From the NCBI GenBank assembly GCA_964458545.1, contig CAYWJF010000001.1:1-64000 (forward strand): 64,000 nt of DNA, written 5' to 3'. This document shows positions 32,779-41,696 of the stretch, piece by piece. This stretch comes from JAYFNU01 sp964458545 (GTDB lineage: Bacteria; Bacillota; Clostridia; Oscillospirales; Ruminococcaceae). Below the pieces are notes generated by a model. The model was not told where the DNA came from. It saw only the letters and a list, made by a program, of their open reading frames with translations, and ran no database searches. Numbering within the stretch: position 1 is the stretch's first letter; each line of letters starts with the position of its first letter. A program made the position numbers and the translations under genes.

Positions 32779-33591
32779 TTATATGCCAGCTTCTCTAAAC
32801 GCACCCTTTTCGTATACACATACTGATTTAAAGCCAGCGCTCTTCATCTGTAACAGCGCCTCGTCTACGCCGTAGGCTATACTTTCGGTCTTGTGGCTGT
32901 CGGTGCTTATCGTAACATGCGCGCCGATTTCGCACAAATAGCGAAGCAGGAAGTCCTTTGGGTAGAAGTAATCGCGGTAGCCGCTGAACCTTCCGCCCGT
33001 ATTAATCTCGAACACGCCGCCAACCTCGCTACAGGCTTTCGCCGCCTCGCGCGCCATATCCATATACCACTTCGCTTCTTCGTCGAAGAAGTAGTTGTTC
33101 TTGTTCATTTTCACGATTATATCGAAGTGCCCGTATATATCTGGACGATTCTGTTCGGCGTTTTTTACCACGGCTTCGTAGTAATCGCGAACTATCGCCT
33201 TACCGTCGCCGCCGTAGTATTCCATAGCCTCGTCTATATGCTCAACGGTGCTTTCTATGCAGAAGCCGTCGCGCTGACCCTTAATTGGCACATTATGAAC
33301 CGAGCCGACAATATAGTCGAGCTTGTCGCGGTTCTTGAGGGGGTAAAGGAAATCACTCTCCATACCGAGGTAGACGCGAAGCCTGCCCTCGTACTGCTTT
33401 TTAAGCGTGTTTATCGCGTTTATATAGCCCTCGTCATCCTGAAGCGAGCGGCTGTAGGTGGGGTCGTTGCCGTGGGAGGAGAAGCCGAAATCGGTGTAGC
33501 CCGCGGCTATCGCGGCGTCAGCCATCTGCTCGGGCGTACATTTTCCGTCGCACCAAACAGTATGGTTGTGCATAGAGGACGGCATTCTCAT
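32779..33591 (-). CDS. hisK: Histidinol-phosphatase, PHP family
   Basis: A 270-aa PHP-type histidinol-phosphate phosphatase, the eighth step of histidine synthesis. Metal-binding blocks: MHNHTVWCDG at the N-terminus, GFSSHGND, a middle GMESDFLY and HFDIIVKMN, and the late ISTDSHKTES. The start is ATG 33591 after GGAG and overlaps hisIE by four bases. It is the last gene of the operon, and its presence explains why hisB encodes only the dehydratase. Confidence 0.92.
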   Translation of the reverse strand: MRMPSSMHNHTVWCDGKCTPEQMADAAIAAGYTDFGFSSHGNDPTYSRSLQDDEGYINAINTLKKQYEGRLRVYLGMESDFLYPLKNRDKLDYIVGSVHNVPIKGQRDGFCIESTVEHIDEAMEYYGGDGKAIVRDYYEAVVKNAEQNRPDIYGHFDIIVKMNKNNYFFDEEAKWYMDMAREAAKACSEVGGVFEINTGGRFSGYRDYFYPKDFLLRYLCEIGAHVTISTDSHKTESIAYGVDEALLQMKSAGFKSVCVYEKGAFREAGI

Positions 33592-34232
33592 TTCATTGTC
33601 TCCTGCTTAACCTTTTTGTCGATAACGTGGCGCGAGGCAAGCTCGTTCTTTATCTCGTCCACCGAAATACCCATCTCTACCATAAGCACCAGTACGTGGT
33701 AGCAAAGGTCGCTTATCTCATATATCGTTTCTTCCTTCGAGCTCTTCATAGCGCCGATAATTACCTCTGTGCATTCCTCTCCGACCTTTTTAAGTATCTT
33801 TTCCTTGCCTTTGTCAAAGAGGTAGGTTGTATAGCTGCCCTCGGGGCGCTCCTTTTCGCGGCTGACAAGCAGGTCGTATAGGTAGCTTAACGCAAAGCGC
33901 GCCGCTTCCTCGTCGTTAAAAAGGTTGTTAGTAAAGCAGGAATCTGTGCCGAGGTGGCAGGCAGGTCCGTCTTTTATTACCTTAACGACAAGAGCGTCGC
34001 CGTCGCAGTCGGCTGTTATCGAAATAATATGCTGAACGTTACCGCTCGTCTCGCCCTTGCGCCAAAGCTCTTTCCTGCTTCTCGAATAAAAGCAGGTGCG
34101 CTTCTCCTTTATAGAAATGTTTAGGCTTTCCTCATTCATATAGGCGAGCGTCAGCACCGCGCCCGTGTTATAGTCCTGAACAATCGCGGGGATAAGCCCC
34201 TTTTCGTCAAATTTAAGCTCGGAAATATTCAT
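33588..34232 (-). CDS. hisIE: Bifunctional phosphoribosyl-AMP cyclohydrolase/phosphoribosyl-ATP pyrophosphatase
   Basis: A 214-aa fusion performing steps 2 and 3 of histidine synthesis. HisI part (about 1-105): AYMNEESLNISIKEKRTCFY, SRSRKELWRKGETSGN, DCDGDALVVKV and a metal Cys in HLGTDSCF. HisE part (about 112-214): TYLFDKGKEKILKKVGEECT and the EISDLCYHVLVLM helix. It lies two bases after hisF. Confidence 0.96.
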   Translation of the reverse strand: MNISELKFDEKGLIPAIVQDYNTGAVLTLAYMNEESLNISIKEKRTCFYSRSRKELWRKGETSGNVQHIISITADCDGDALVVKVIKDGPACHLGTDSCFTNNLFNDEEAARFALSYLYDLLVSREKERPEGSYTTYLFDKGKEKILKKVGEECTEVIIGAMKSSKEETIYEISDLCYHVLVLMVEMGISVDEIKNELASRHVIDKKVKQETMK

Positions 34233-34234
34233 TG

Positions 34235-34999
34235 TTACCTCACAATAGTTCTTACGGCAACGCCGCAGCTCTTTAAATAATCCTTTAATTCGCTGATATT
34301 AACTGTTTTATAGTGGAAGATTGAAGCGGCAAGTCCCGCGTCGGCGCCCGTTTTTTCAAAGAGCTCCTTAAAGTCTTCCATTCTTCCCGCACCGCCCGAG
34401 GCAACAACAGGTATTTTAACCGCGCCCGTAACGGCGTTCAGCATTTCTATATCGAAGCCGCTCTTTACGCCGTCGGTATCTATGCTGTTAAGCACTATTT
34501 CGCCAGCGCCGCTCGCTTCGCCGCGCCTTGCCCATTCCACCGCGTCGAGCCCTGTGTTCTCGCGCCCGCCGCGAACGAAAACGCAGAATTTTTCGCCCTC
34601 ACGCTTCACGTCCATAGACAGTACCACGCACTGGTCGCCGTATCTCTTCGCGGCGTCGGTAATAAGCGAGGGGTTTCGCACCGCGCCCGAATTAACGCTG
34701 ACCTTATCCGCTCCGCTTTTTAAAACGGTATCAAAATCCTCAAGGGTATTAATATTGCCGCCGACGGTCAGCGGAATGAATATCTCGCTCGCCACACGGC
34801 GCAGAACGTCGGTAAAAAGCGGACGCTTTTCAAAGGACGCGGTAATGTCGTAAAAGACCAGCTCGTCTACACCAGCGGTATTGTAAAACCGCGCGAGCTC
34901 AACGGGGTCGTTTACGTCGGACACGCCCTCGAAGTTAGTGCCCTTTACTACCCGCCCATCTCGCACGTCGAGGCAGGCGATAATTCTTTTAGTCAGCAT
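34235..34999 (-). CDS. hisF: Imidazole glycerol phosphate synthase cyclase subunit HisF
   Basis: A 254-aa TIM barrel starting MLTKRIIACLDVRDGRVVKG, with catalytic Asp11, and a later LNSIDTDGVKSGFD with the second Asp near 130. It uses ammonia delivered by HisH to form imidazole glycerol phosphate and AICAR. It overlaps hisA by 11 bp. Confidence 0.97.
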   Translation of the reverse strand: MLTKRIIACLDVRDGRVVKGTNFEGVSDVNDPVELARFYNTAGVDELVFYDITASFEKRPLFTDVLRRVASEIFIPLTVGGNINTLEDFDTVLKSGADKVSVNSGAVRNPSLITDAAKRYGDQCVVLSMDVKREGEKFCVFVRGGRENTGLDAVEWARRGEASGAGEIVLNSIDTDGVKSGFDIEMLNAVTGAVKIPVVASGGAGRMEDFKELFEKTGADAGLAASIFHYKTVNISELKDYLKSCGVAVRTIVR

Positions 35000-35702
35000 A
35001 CGCCAGTACCTCCTTCAAGTCAAGCGCACCCGTGTACAAAGCCTTCCCTACTATCGCGCCGTCGCAGCCCATATCCGAAAGCTCCTTTAGCTCGTCAAGC
35101 GAGCATATCCCGCCCGACGCCACAACCGAAAGGCCCTCTATTTTGCAGAGTCTTTTAAAGGCGGAAAGGTTAGTACCCTTCATAGCGCCGTCGGTGGCGA
35201 TATCGGTATAGATGACAGTTTTTACGCCCATATCTCGGGCGCGTTCGCAGAATTCGAAGCTTTTAACTGCGGTTTTATTTATCCAGCCGTCGGTTGCGAC
35301 ATAGCCGTCACGCGCGTCTACGCCGAGCACTATTTTTTCTCCGTAAGCGTCGGCGGCGCTCTTCAAAAATTCGGTGTTCTTCACCGCCGCCGTGCCGAGG
35401 ATTACCCGCTTTACGCCTATTGAAAGCATCCTTTCAATTCGCTCAAAATCCCGTATGCCGCCGCCCACCTCTACAAAAAGAGGCGCGGCGTTCACTATCT
35501 TTTCTATAGTTTTAAGGTTAGAAAGGGTTCCCTCCTTCGCGCCGTCGAGGTCAACGACATGAAGATACCGTGCGCCCGCTTCATAGAAGCCCCGCGCCAC
35601 GCTTTCGGGATTGTCGCTGAATATGTCAACCTTTTTATAGTCGCCTTGCGTAAGCCTTACCGCTTTTCCGCCGATAAGGTCGATTGCGGGAAAAATCTTC
35701 AT
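34989..35702 (-). CDS. hisA: ProFAR isomerase HisA
   Basis: A 237-aa TIM barrel (MKIFPAIDLIGGKAVRLTQG; VYTDIATDGAM-like IYTDIATDGAMKG), catalysing step 4. Asp8 and the Asp of the DIATDG loop are the catalytic pair. It lies one base after hisH. Confidence 0.97.
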   Translation of the reverse strand: MKIFPAIDLIGGKAVRLTQGDYKKVDIFSDNPESVARGFYEAGARYLHVVDLDGAKEGTLSNLKTIEKIVNAAPLFVEVGGGIRDFERIERMLSIGVKRVILGTAAVKNTEFLKSAADAYGEKIVLGVDARDGYVATDGWINKTAVKSFEFCERARDMGVKTVIYTDIATDGAMKGTNLSAFKRLCKIEGLSVVASGGICSLDELKELSDMGCDGAIVGKALYTGALDLKEVLAYAD

Positions 35703-35703
35703 A

Positions 35704-36324
35704 CTATATCTCCGAAAAGGCTTTTAATATTCTAAGCCCTACCTCTCCGCTTTTTTCGGGGTGAAACTGTGTTCCGAACACGTTTTCGTTCTGTACCGCG
35801 CCCGAAAGCTTTACGCCGTACTCGCTCGCCGCGACAAGACTGTCCGCGCTCGCCGCCTTATAAAACGAGTGAACGTAATATACAAATTCGCCTTCCCTTG
35901 TGTACTTCATAAGAGGGCTTTCAGGGCACGCAATTTCAAGCGAGTTCCAGCCCATATGTGGCACCTTAGCGTTAAAGCCTATCTTGGAAAAAGCGCTTGA
36001 AAGGTCCTCTATTTCACCCTTTATGTAGCAAAGCCCCTTATGCTCGCCGTACTCACAGCTTTTTTCAAACAACAGCTGCATTCCAAGGCATATGCCAAGT
36101 AGCGGCTTGCCCTTCTTCACCTCACGGTCAAGCACGGGCACAAGCCCCGTGTCTGAAAGCTTCTTCATAGCGTCGCCGAACGCCCCGACGCCGGGAAGTA
36201 TTATCCTATCGGCGTTCTCAAGGTCGCGCGGCTTGTTTGTAACAACGTTTTCAATATTAAGAGCGTTAAGCGACGAGGACAGGCTGAATAGGTTGCCCAC
36301 GCCGTAATCTATTATTGCAAGCAT
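35704..36324 (-). CDS. hisH: Imidazole glycerol phosphate synthase glutaminase subunit HisH
   Basis: A 206-aa class I glutamine amidotransferase: MLAIIDYGVGNLFSLSSSL, nucleophile Cys in GICLGMQLLFE and the His-Glu pair in GTQFHPEKSG. It supplies ammonia to HisF. The start overlaps the hisB stop. Confidence 0.97.
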   Translation of the reverse strand: MLAIIDYGVGNLFSLSSSLNALNIENVVTNKPRDLENADRIILPGVGAFGDAMKKLSDTGLVPVLDREVKKGKPLLGICLGMQLLFEKSCEYGEHKGLCYIKGEIEDLSSAFSKIGFNAKVPHMGWNSLEIACPESPLMKYTREGEFVYYVHSFYKAASADSLVAASEYGVKLSGAVQNENVFGTQFHPEKSGEVGLRILKAFSEI

Positions 36325-36914
36325 CAGTCAATAATTCCTTTTGTAGAAGGCACTTCGTCCTTGAATCTTTCGTTTACCGCTACCGACGCGGCAAGCGAGC
36401 GCGCAAGCGCTTTAAACGCCGCCTCTATAATGTGGTGGCTGTTTTTACCCGAAAGCTGGCGGAAATGCAGCGTAGCGCCGAGCGCGCGCGCGAAGCCCCA
36501 GAAGAACTCGTTCACAAGCTCGGTGTCGAAATCTCCCACCCGCTCGGTTGGAATAAGTAGCGCGTTTTCAACATAGGCGCGCCCGCTTATATCGCTCACC
36601 GCCATAACGAGAGCCTCGTCCATAGGTATAACGGCGTTACCATAGCGGGCTATCCCCTTGCGCTCGCCCAGAGCCTCGGAAAAGGCGGAGCCAAGCACAA
36701 TAGCGGTATCCTCTACGGTGTGGTGCGCGTCTACCTTTAGGTCGCCCTTACAGCTAAGCGAAAGGTCAAACCTGCCGTGGCGCGAAAACAGTTCAAGCAT
36801 ATGGTCTAAAAAGCCACAGCCCGTATTAATCTCATATTTTCCCGTTCCATCAAGGTTTAGCTTTACCGAGATATCCGTTTCGTTTGATTTTCTATTTACC
36901 GTCGCTTCTCTCAT
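36324..36914 (-). CDS. hisB: Imidazoleglycerol-phosphate dehydratase HisB
   Basis: A 196-aa monofunctional dehydratase (step 6). Mn-binding blocks are GFLDHMLELFSRHG, DAHHTVEDTAIVLG and KNSHHIIEAAFKALAR. No phosphatase domain is fused, consistent with the separate hisK. Confidence 0.97.
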   Translation of the reverse strand: MREATVNRKSNETDISVKLNLDGTGKYEINTGCGFLDHMLELFSRHGRFDLSLSCKGDLKVDAHHTVEDTAIVLGSAFSEALGERKGIARYGNAVIPMDEALVMAVSDISGRAYVENALLIPTERVGDFDTELVNEFFWGFARALGATLHFRQLSGKNSHHIIEAAFKALARSLAASVAVNERFKDEVPSTKGIID

Positions 36915-37981
36915 AGCCGTTCTCCTCTTATAATCTGTTTTGTCGCTTCTATAAGCGCGTCCATCTCCGCTTTAGTGCCTATTGAAATTCTAACGTAACT
37001 CTTAATCCGCTCGCCGTTTAAGTACCGAACTATTATCCCCCGCTTTTTCAGCGCGAGGTAGTATTCCTCGCCCGATAAGCCCTCAGGGCATTTTACAAAG
37101 ATTAGGTTCGCCTTACTTTCAAGCGAAGCAAAGCCTATCCTTTTCAGCTCCGCTCTTGTGTACTCCCGCGTTTCGGCTACCGCCTTACAGCATTTTTCAA
37201 AATATCTTTTGTCCTTTAGCGCCGCCCTGCCCGCCGCGAGGGTGAGACTGTTAATGTTATAGGGGTTAAAGCTAAACTTTATCGTGTTTAGGTCGCGAAT
37301 AAGCGCCTCGTCGCCTATAGCGTAGCCGAGCCGAGCGCCAGCAAGATTACGGGATTTTGAGAAGGTCGAGATGACAAGAAGATTATCGTACCTCTTCGTA
37401 AGCTCTATTGCGCTTTCGCCGCCGAAATCGACATATGCCTCATCTACTACTACAAGCCGCCCTTTGTCCTGACGAACAAGCCGCTCTATCTCGGAAACGG
37501 GAAGGCATATTCCTGTCGGTGCGTTGGGGTTAGCGATAACCACCGTCGGCTTTATCTTTTCATAGTCGTCAACTACTATTTCAAGCTGTTCGTTTAGCGG
37601 CACAACCGTTTTCTTTATTCCGAATAGGTCAGCGTAAACGGGATAGAAGCCGTAGCTTATGTCGGGTATAGCCACGCCCTTTTCGCAGAACGCCATAAAC
37701 GCAAAGGCTAACGCCTCGTCCGAGCCGTTGCTTGCGAAGCAGTTCTCTTTTTTCACCTTATAGGTTTTCGCAAGCTCCGCGAGAAAATCGTCACAGGTGG
37801 GGTCGCTGTAACGGCGAAGAAGAGAAACCTCGCGCCTGTTTACCGCGCGAAGCACGCGCGGCGAGGGAGGAAAAGGGTTCTCGTTGGTATTAAGCTTAAT
37901 TACCCTTTCGCCCTTTTTCGGCTGCTCGCCGGGAACGTAAGGAACTAAGTCGTTATACTTTTTTGAAAAGAATCTGCTCAT
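36911..37981 (-). CDS. hisC: Histidinol-phosphate aminotransferase HisC
   Basis: A 356-aa PLP aminotransferase (step 7). Visible are LNTNENPFPPSP, ASNGSDEALAF, NPNAPTG, DEAYVDFG and the PLP lysine in STFSKSRNLAGARLGYAI. It overlaps hisB by four bases and lies one base after hisD. Confidence 0.96.
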   Translation of the reverse strand: MSRFFSKKYNDLVPYVPGEQPKKGERVIKLNTNENPFPPSPRVLRAVNRREVSLLRRYSDPTCDDFLAELAKTYKVKKENCFASNGSDEALAFAFMAFCEKGVAIPDISYGFYPVYADLFGIKKTVVPLNEQLEIVVDDYEKIKPTVVIANPNAPTGICLPVSEIERLVRQDKGRLVVVDEAYVDFGGESAIELTKRYDNLLVISTFSKSRNLAGARLGYAIGDEALIRDLNTIKFSFNPYNINSLTLAAGRAALKDKRYFEKCCKAVAETREYTRAELKRIGFASLESKANLIFVKCPEGLSGEEYYLALKKRGIIVRYLNGERIKSYVRISIGTKAEMDALIEATKQIIRGERL

Positions 37982-37982
37982 T

Positions 37983-39272
37983 TTAGTTATCCTGCTCGCC
38001 GAAGCGTATTAGCATTGATTTCGCGTGAGCCTCAAGCCCCTCTATGCGGGCAAAGGACGCGACCTCCTGCCTTACTTCGCTAAGCGCTTCCCTTGTGTAG
38101 TAAACATAGTTTGAAGTTTTAATAAAATCGTCCACCGAAAGCGGCGAGGAAAACCGTGAGGTTCCGCCTGTGGGAAGGGTGTGGTTAGTACCCGCGAAAT
38201 AGTCGCCGAGCACCTCAGGCACATTCTTGCCCATAAAGACGCAGCCTGCGTTTTTAACAAGGCTTAAAAGCGAAAACGGGTCGTCCACGCAAAGCTCTAA
38301 ATGCTCGGGCGCGATAAGGTTCGATATCCTAACAGCGTCGTTAAGGCTCTTCGCTATAACTATCTTTCCGTTCTTTTCTATCGACGCGCGCGCTATCTCT
38401 TCACGCGGCAACTTTACAAGCTGTTTTTCTATCTCGTCGCTTACCTCTTTTGCAAGCGCGCTACTTAAGCAGACGAGCACCGCCGAGGAATTCTTATCGT
38501 GCTCGGACTGCCCGAGCATATCAGCCGCGACCTCCGCGGCATTCGCCGTAGCGTCCGCAATAACGAGTATATCGCTCGGTCCCGCGACCATATCTATATC
38601 CACCGTACCAAAAACGCGGCGCTTCGCCGTAGCGACGTAGATATTTCCCGGTCCTACTATCTTATCTACCTTCGGCACGGTTTCGGTGCCGTAGGCGAGC
38701 GCCGCGATTGCCTGCGCCCCGCCCATTTTGTATATAGCCGTAACTCCCGCGACCTTCGCCGCGGCGAGTATAGCGGGGTTGACCTTTCCCTCCTTATTGG
38801 GGGGCGTCGCTATAACTATCTCTGATACGCCCGCTATCTTCGCGGGAACGGTGTCCATAAGTACGCTGGAGGGATACGCCGCCGTGCCGCCCGGCACATA
38901 AAGCCCCGCCTTTTCCACGGGTATTACCCGCTGACCAAGCACAACGCCCTCTTTGTCGGTTACGGCAAAGCCGCTTCGCTTCTGGCGAGAATGGAAGGCG
39001 ACGATATTCTCCTTCGCCCGCTCAAGGATAGCAATAAACTCTTTACTTTGGGCATTGTAGGCTTCCTCTATCTCCTCTTCGCTTACCTTAAGGCTTGTAA
39101 GCTTCGCGCCATCGAATTTTTCACAGTAGGAAAGCAACGCCTTATCTCCGTTCGCCTGAATATCGGCGAGTATGTCAATGACGGTCTTCTCCACCTCGGC
39201 GTTTACCGTTTGCTGTTCGCGAAGAATTATATCCTCAACCGCTATCTCGTTGCTGTCATAAATCTTAATCAT
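37983..39272 (-). CDS. hisD: Histidinol dehydrogenase HisD
   Basis: A 429-aa zinc enzyme catalysing the last two oxidations. Blocks: GLYVPGGTAAYPSSVLM, VDKIVGPGNIYVATAKR, DMVAGPSDILV, SEHDKNSSAV and the catalytic NHTLPTGGTSRFSSPLSV. Overlaps hisG by four bases. Confidence 0.97.
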   Translation of the reverse strand: MIKIYDSNEIAVEDIILREQQTVNAEVEKTVIDILADIQANGDKALLSYCEKFDGAKLTSLKVSEEEIEEAYNAQSKEFIAILERAKENIVAFHSRQKRSGFAVTDKEGVVLGQRVIPVEKAGLYVPGGTAAYPSSVLMDTVPAKIAGVSEIVIATPPNKEGKVNPAILAAAKVAGVTAIYKMGGAQAIAALAYGTETVPKVDKIVGPGNIYVATAKRRVFGTVDIDMVAGPSDILVIADATANAAEVAADMLGQSEHDKNSSAVLVCLSSALAKEVSDEIEKQLVKLPREEIARASIEKNGKIVIAKSLNDAVRISNLIAPEHLELCVDDPFSLLSLVKNAGCVFMGKNVPEVLGDYFAGTNHTLPTGGTSRFSSPLSVDDFIKTSNYVYYTREALSEVRQEVASFARIEGLEAHAKSMLIRFGEQDN

Positions 39273-39886
39273 AATATTTTCCTCAGCTTGCCGCAGACGG
39301 AATCTATCACGTCCGCTTCGAATTTATAGCTCGATTTATTCGCGATAAGCCGCGCGCTTATCGGGCATATCTCCTCGGTTACGGAAAGGTTGTTTTCTTT
39401 TAAAGTACTGCCCGTTTCGACGATATCGACTATAACGTCGGAAAGCCCGAGTATAGGCGCAAGCTCTATACTGCCATTTAGCTTAATAATATCTATCGCG
39501 CGGCTTTTGCTCTCAAAATACCTCGTCGCCGTGTTGGGGTACTTTGTAGCCACTCGAAGCGGCAGATTAAGGTTATCCTCAAAGCCGTTCTTCGCCGCCA
39601 CCGCCATACGGCAGACGCCTATATGAAGGTCTAATAGCTCGTACACGTCGTAGTTTCCCTCGCGAAGGGTATCGCTACCTATTACGCCGATATCAGCCGC
39701 TCCGCGTTCAACATATATCGCTATATCGGAGGGCTTCACAAGAAGATACCTTACACCCTTGTCAGGGTTTTCGAAAACGAGCAGGCGAGTATCGTCAAGC
39801 ATTCCCCCGCACTCATAGCCGATTTCAGAAAAAAGCTTATATACCTTGTTTCCAAGACGCCCTTTCGGTAAAGCAACAGTTAACAT
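39269..39886 (-). CDS. hisG: ATP phosphoribosyltransferase HisG, short form
   Basis: A 205-aa short HisG (step 1): MLTVALPKGRLG, GAADIGVIGSDTL and VDIVETGSTLKENNL for PRPP binding. It lacks the C-terminal regulatory domain; short HisG needs HisZ, which is encoded immediately upstream. Overlaps hisD. Confidence 0.97.
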   Translation of the reverse strand: MLTVALPKGRLGNKVYKLFSEIGYECGGMLDDTRLLVFENPDKGVRYLLVKPSDIAIYVERGAADIGVIGSDTLREGNYDVYELLDLHIGVCRMAVAAKNGFEDNLNLPLRVATKYPNTATRYFESKSRAIDIIKLNGSIELAPILGLSDVIVDIVETGSTLKENNLSVTEEICPISARLIANKSSYKFEADVIDSVCGKLRKIL

Positions 39887-39888
39887 TT

Positions 39889-40995
39889 TTACGCCTCCGT
39901 TATCCTTCCGTTAATGAGCCTGTAGGTGTAGCGCGCGGCAAGCTTTGGATTGCTTTCACGAAGCGCGCACACCTGCTTGTGTCGATTACGAAGCGTTTCC
40001 ACCGCCGCGGCTATCGTCTCGGGACTTTCGCTGTCATAGATGAGTATAGCCTCAGTATCGAACTCGGGCGCGGCACCCAAAAGCACGCGGTCAAGTTCAC
40101 CGATATAAAGTGCAAAACCAAGGGCGTTCTGGGGCTTGCCGAGTTTTTTCATTAGACTGTCGTAACGTCCGCCAGCAAGTACCGCGCGCGGTACTCCGCT
40201 GACATAGCCGTTAAAGATAATTCCATTGTAGTAGTCCGCGTCGCCAACGGCGGAGAGGTCAATTCTGACCTTCTTATCCACGCCGAAAGCTTTAAGTACA
40301 GCGTAAACCTCATAAAGCTCGTCACACGCCGCCTTCTCCTCGTCGCTTCGCCCAAGCTCCCTCATAAGCGAAAGCGCAGTCTCGCAGTCGCTCTTGCAGC
40401 GGCAAAGAGAACAGAGCCGCTCTTGATTTTCTGCGTCTATCCCCTTTTTCTCGCAAAGCTTTATCAGCGCGTTCTCGCTCTTTCGCTCAAGCGCGGTAAA
40501 GACCTCGGGGAAATCGGGCGCGATAAAGCCGCAACCAGAAAGAAAGCTGGTTAAAAAGCCTATGTGGCTTATATCAAGCAGATAGTTTTCGTCTATCCTT
40601 TCAAGGCTCTTTAGCGCAAGATAAATAACCTCGCTTTCGGCGTAAACGCCGTTCGCGCCGATATACTCAAGCCCTATCTGGCTAATCTCGCGGCATTCGC
40701 GGTTTGCGCTGTCGTTACGGAAAACGTTTTCGCAGTAGAAAAGCTTCTCTTCTGTAGCGTCGGGCGCGGTGTTTTTAATTATGCTCATTGTAACGTCGGG
40801 CTTTAAAGCCATAAGGCGCCCGCGCGAATCGGTAAAGGTAATAATACCCCCCTCTTTCAGAAAGCTTTTATTCTGCATATACATATCGTACGCCTCGAAC
40901 TTACCCATAGCGTATTTTTTGTAGCCGTAGCTTTCGTAGAGCGAGCGCAGTATTAAGGGCATTACGTCCTTGCGTGGAAGAGCGTCGAAATCCAT
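39889..40995 (-). CDS. hisZ: ATP phosphoribosyltransferase regulatory subunit HisZ
   Basis: A 368-aa histidyl-tRNA synthetase paralogue with motif 2-like GGIITFTDSRGRLMALKPDV and a late RAVLAGGRYDSLMKKLG. It lacks the anticodon-binding domain and is shorter than HisS, which fits HisZ. It forms the octameric enzyme with short HisG and gives histidine feedback. First gene of the his operon. Confidence 0.93.
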   Translation of the reverse strand: MDFDALPRKDVMPLILRSLYESYGYKKYAMGKFEAYDMYMQNKSFLKEGGIITFTDSRGRLMALKPDVTMSIIKNTAPDATEEKLFYCENVFRNDSANRECREISQIGLEYIGANGVYAESEVIYLALKSLERIDENYLLDISHIGFLTSFLSGCGFIAPDFPEVFTALERKSENALIKLCEKKGIDAENQERLCSLCRCKSDCETALSLMRELGRSDEEKAACDELYEVYAVLKAFGVDKKVRIDLSAVGDADYYNGIIFNGYVSGVPRAVLAGGRYDSLMKKLGKPQNALGFALYIGELDRVLLGAAPEFDTEAILIYDSESPETIAAAVETLRNRHKQVCALRESNPKLAARYTYRLINGRITEA

Positions 40996-41025
40996 AATTG
41001 TTTTCCCCTTCGGAGCATTTTCTAA

Positions 41026-41054
41026 AGGATATCACACTTTAGCGTAGTAGTCAA
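41026..41054 (-). promoter_or_regulatory. his operon promoter
   Basis: Minus strand TTGACT (41054-41049), 17-bp spacer, TATCCT (41031-41026). The leader to hisZ is only about 25 nt, which leaves no room for a T-box or attenuator. Confidence 0.75.
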
Positions 41055-41165
41055 GTAAAGCGTGAAAGCGTTTTATATTTTCGCTCGATTGCATATATAA
41101 TACTTAATTATACGGTATTTTTTGTTTGTTTGCACTATAAACAGCGGTTATTTTATAAGTTGTAA

Positions 41166-41194
41166 TTGAAAGATTAGCCGTGTTTTGCTATAGT
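41166..41194 (+). promoter_or_regulatory. luxS promoter
   Basis: TTGAAA (41166-41171), 17-bp spacer, TATAGT (41189-41194). Confidence 0.75.
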
Positions 41195-41222
41195 ATAGAA
41201 AATAAAGCGCGAGGTGAAGAGA

Positions 41223-41681
41223 ATGAATAGGATAGCAAGCTTTACGGTAAACCACGATAAGCTGAAAAGAGGTATGTATATCTCCCGCACGGACGGCGAC
41301 GTTACCACCTACGACATAAGAATGCGCGAGCCGAACAAGGGCGATTATCTCACCAATCCCGCACTTCATTCCTTTGAGCATCTTTTTGCCACCTACGCGC
41401 GCAACAGCGAAAAGACCGACAACGTAATCTACGTTGGACCTATGGGTTGCCGTACAGGTTTCTATTTTCTCACGCGTGGGCTTACCCACCGCGAGGCTAT
41501 AGACCTCGTAATCGACTGTTTTGAAAAAATAGCCACGCACGAGGGCGCAATTCCCGGGGCAACGCGTACTGAATGCGGCAACTACCTTGAACAGGACCTT
41601 GCGGGCGCAAAAAAAGAGGCGTCAGCTATGCTCGATATTCTATCGAACATAACCGAAGCCAACTTAATTTATGAGAAATAA
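41223..41681 (+). CDS. luxS: S-ribosylhomocysteine lyase LuxS
   Basis: A 152-aa metalloenzyme that splits S-ribosylhomocysteine to homocysteine and the AI-2 precursor. Metal ligands are His49 and His53 in HSFEH and Cys118 in TECGNY; Cys76 of GCRTGF is the second catalytic residue. The ATG at 41223 follows GAGGTG, while the GTG at 41214 overlaps that site. It is convergent with metK, so the two activated-methyl-cycle genes sit end to end with 15 bp between stops. Confidence 0.97.
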   Translation: MNRIASFTVNHDKLKRGMYISRTDGDVTTYDIRMREPNKGDYLTNPALHSFEHLFATYARNSEKTDNVIYVGPMGCRTGFYFLTRGLTHREAIDLVIDCFEKIATHEGAIPGATRTECGNYLEQDLAGAKKEASAMLDILSNITEANLIYEK

Positions 41682-41696
41682 TTGAAACAGTATTCT

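Noticed and set aside
40996..41100. T-box or histidine attenuator before hisZ
   Set aside because: The promoter at 41026-41054 leaves a leader of about 25 nt.
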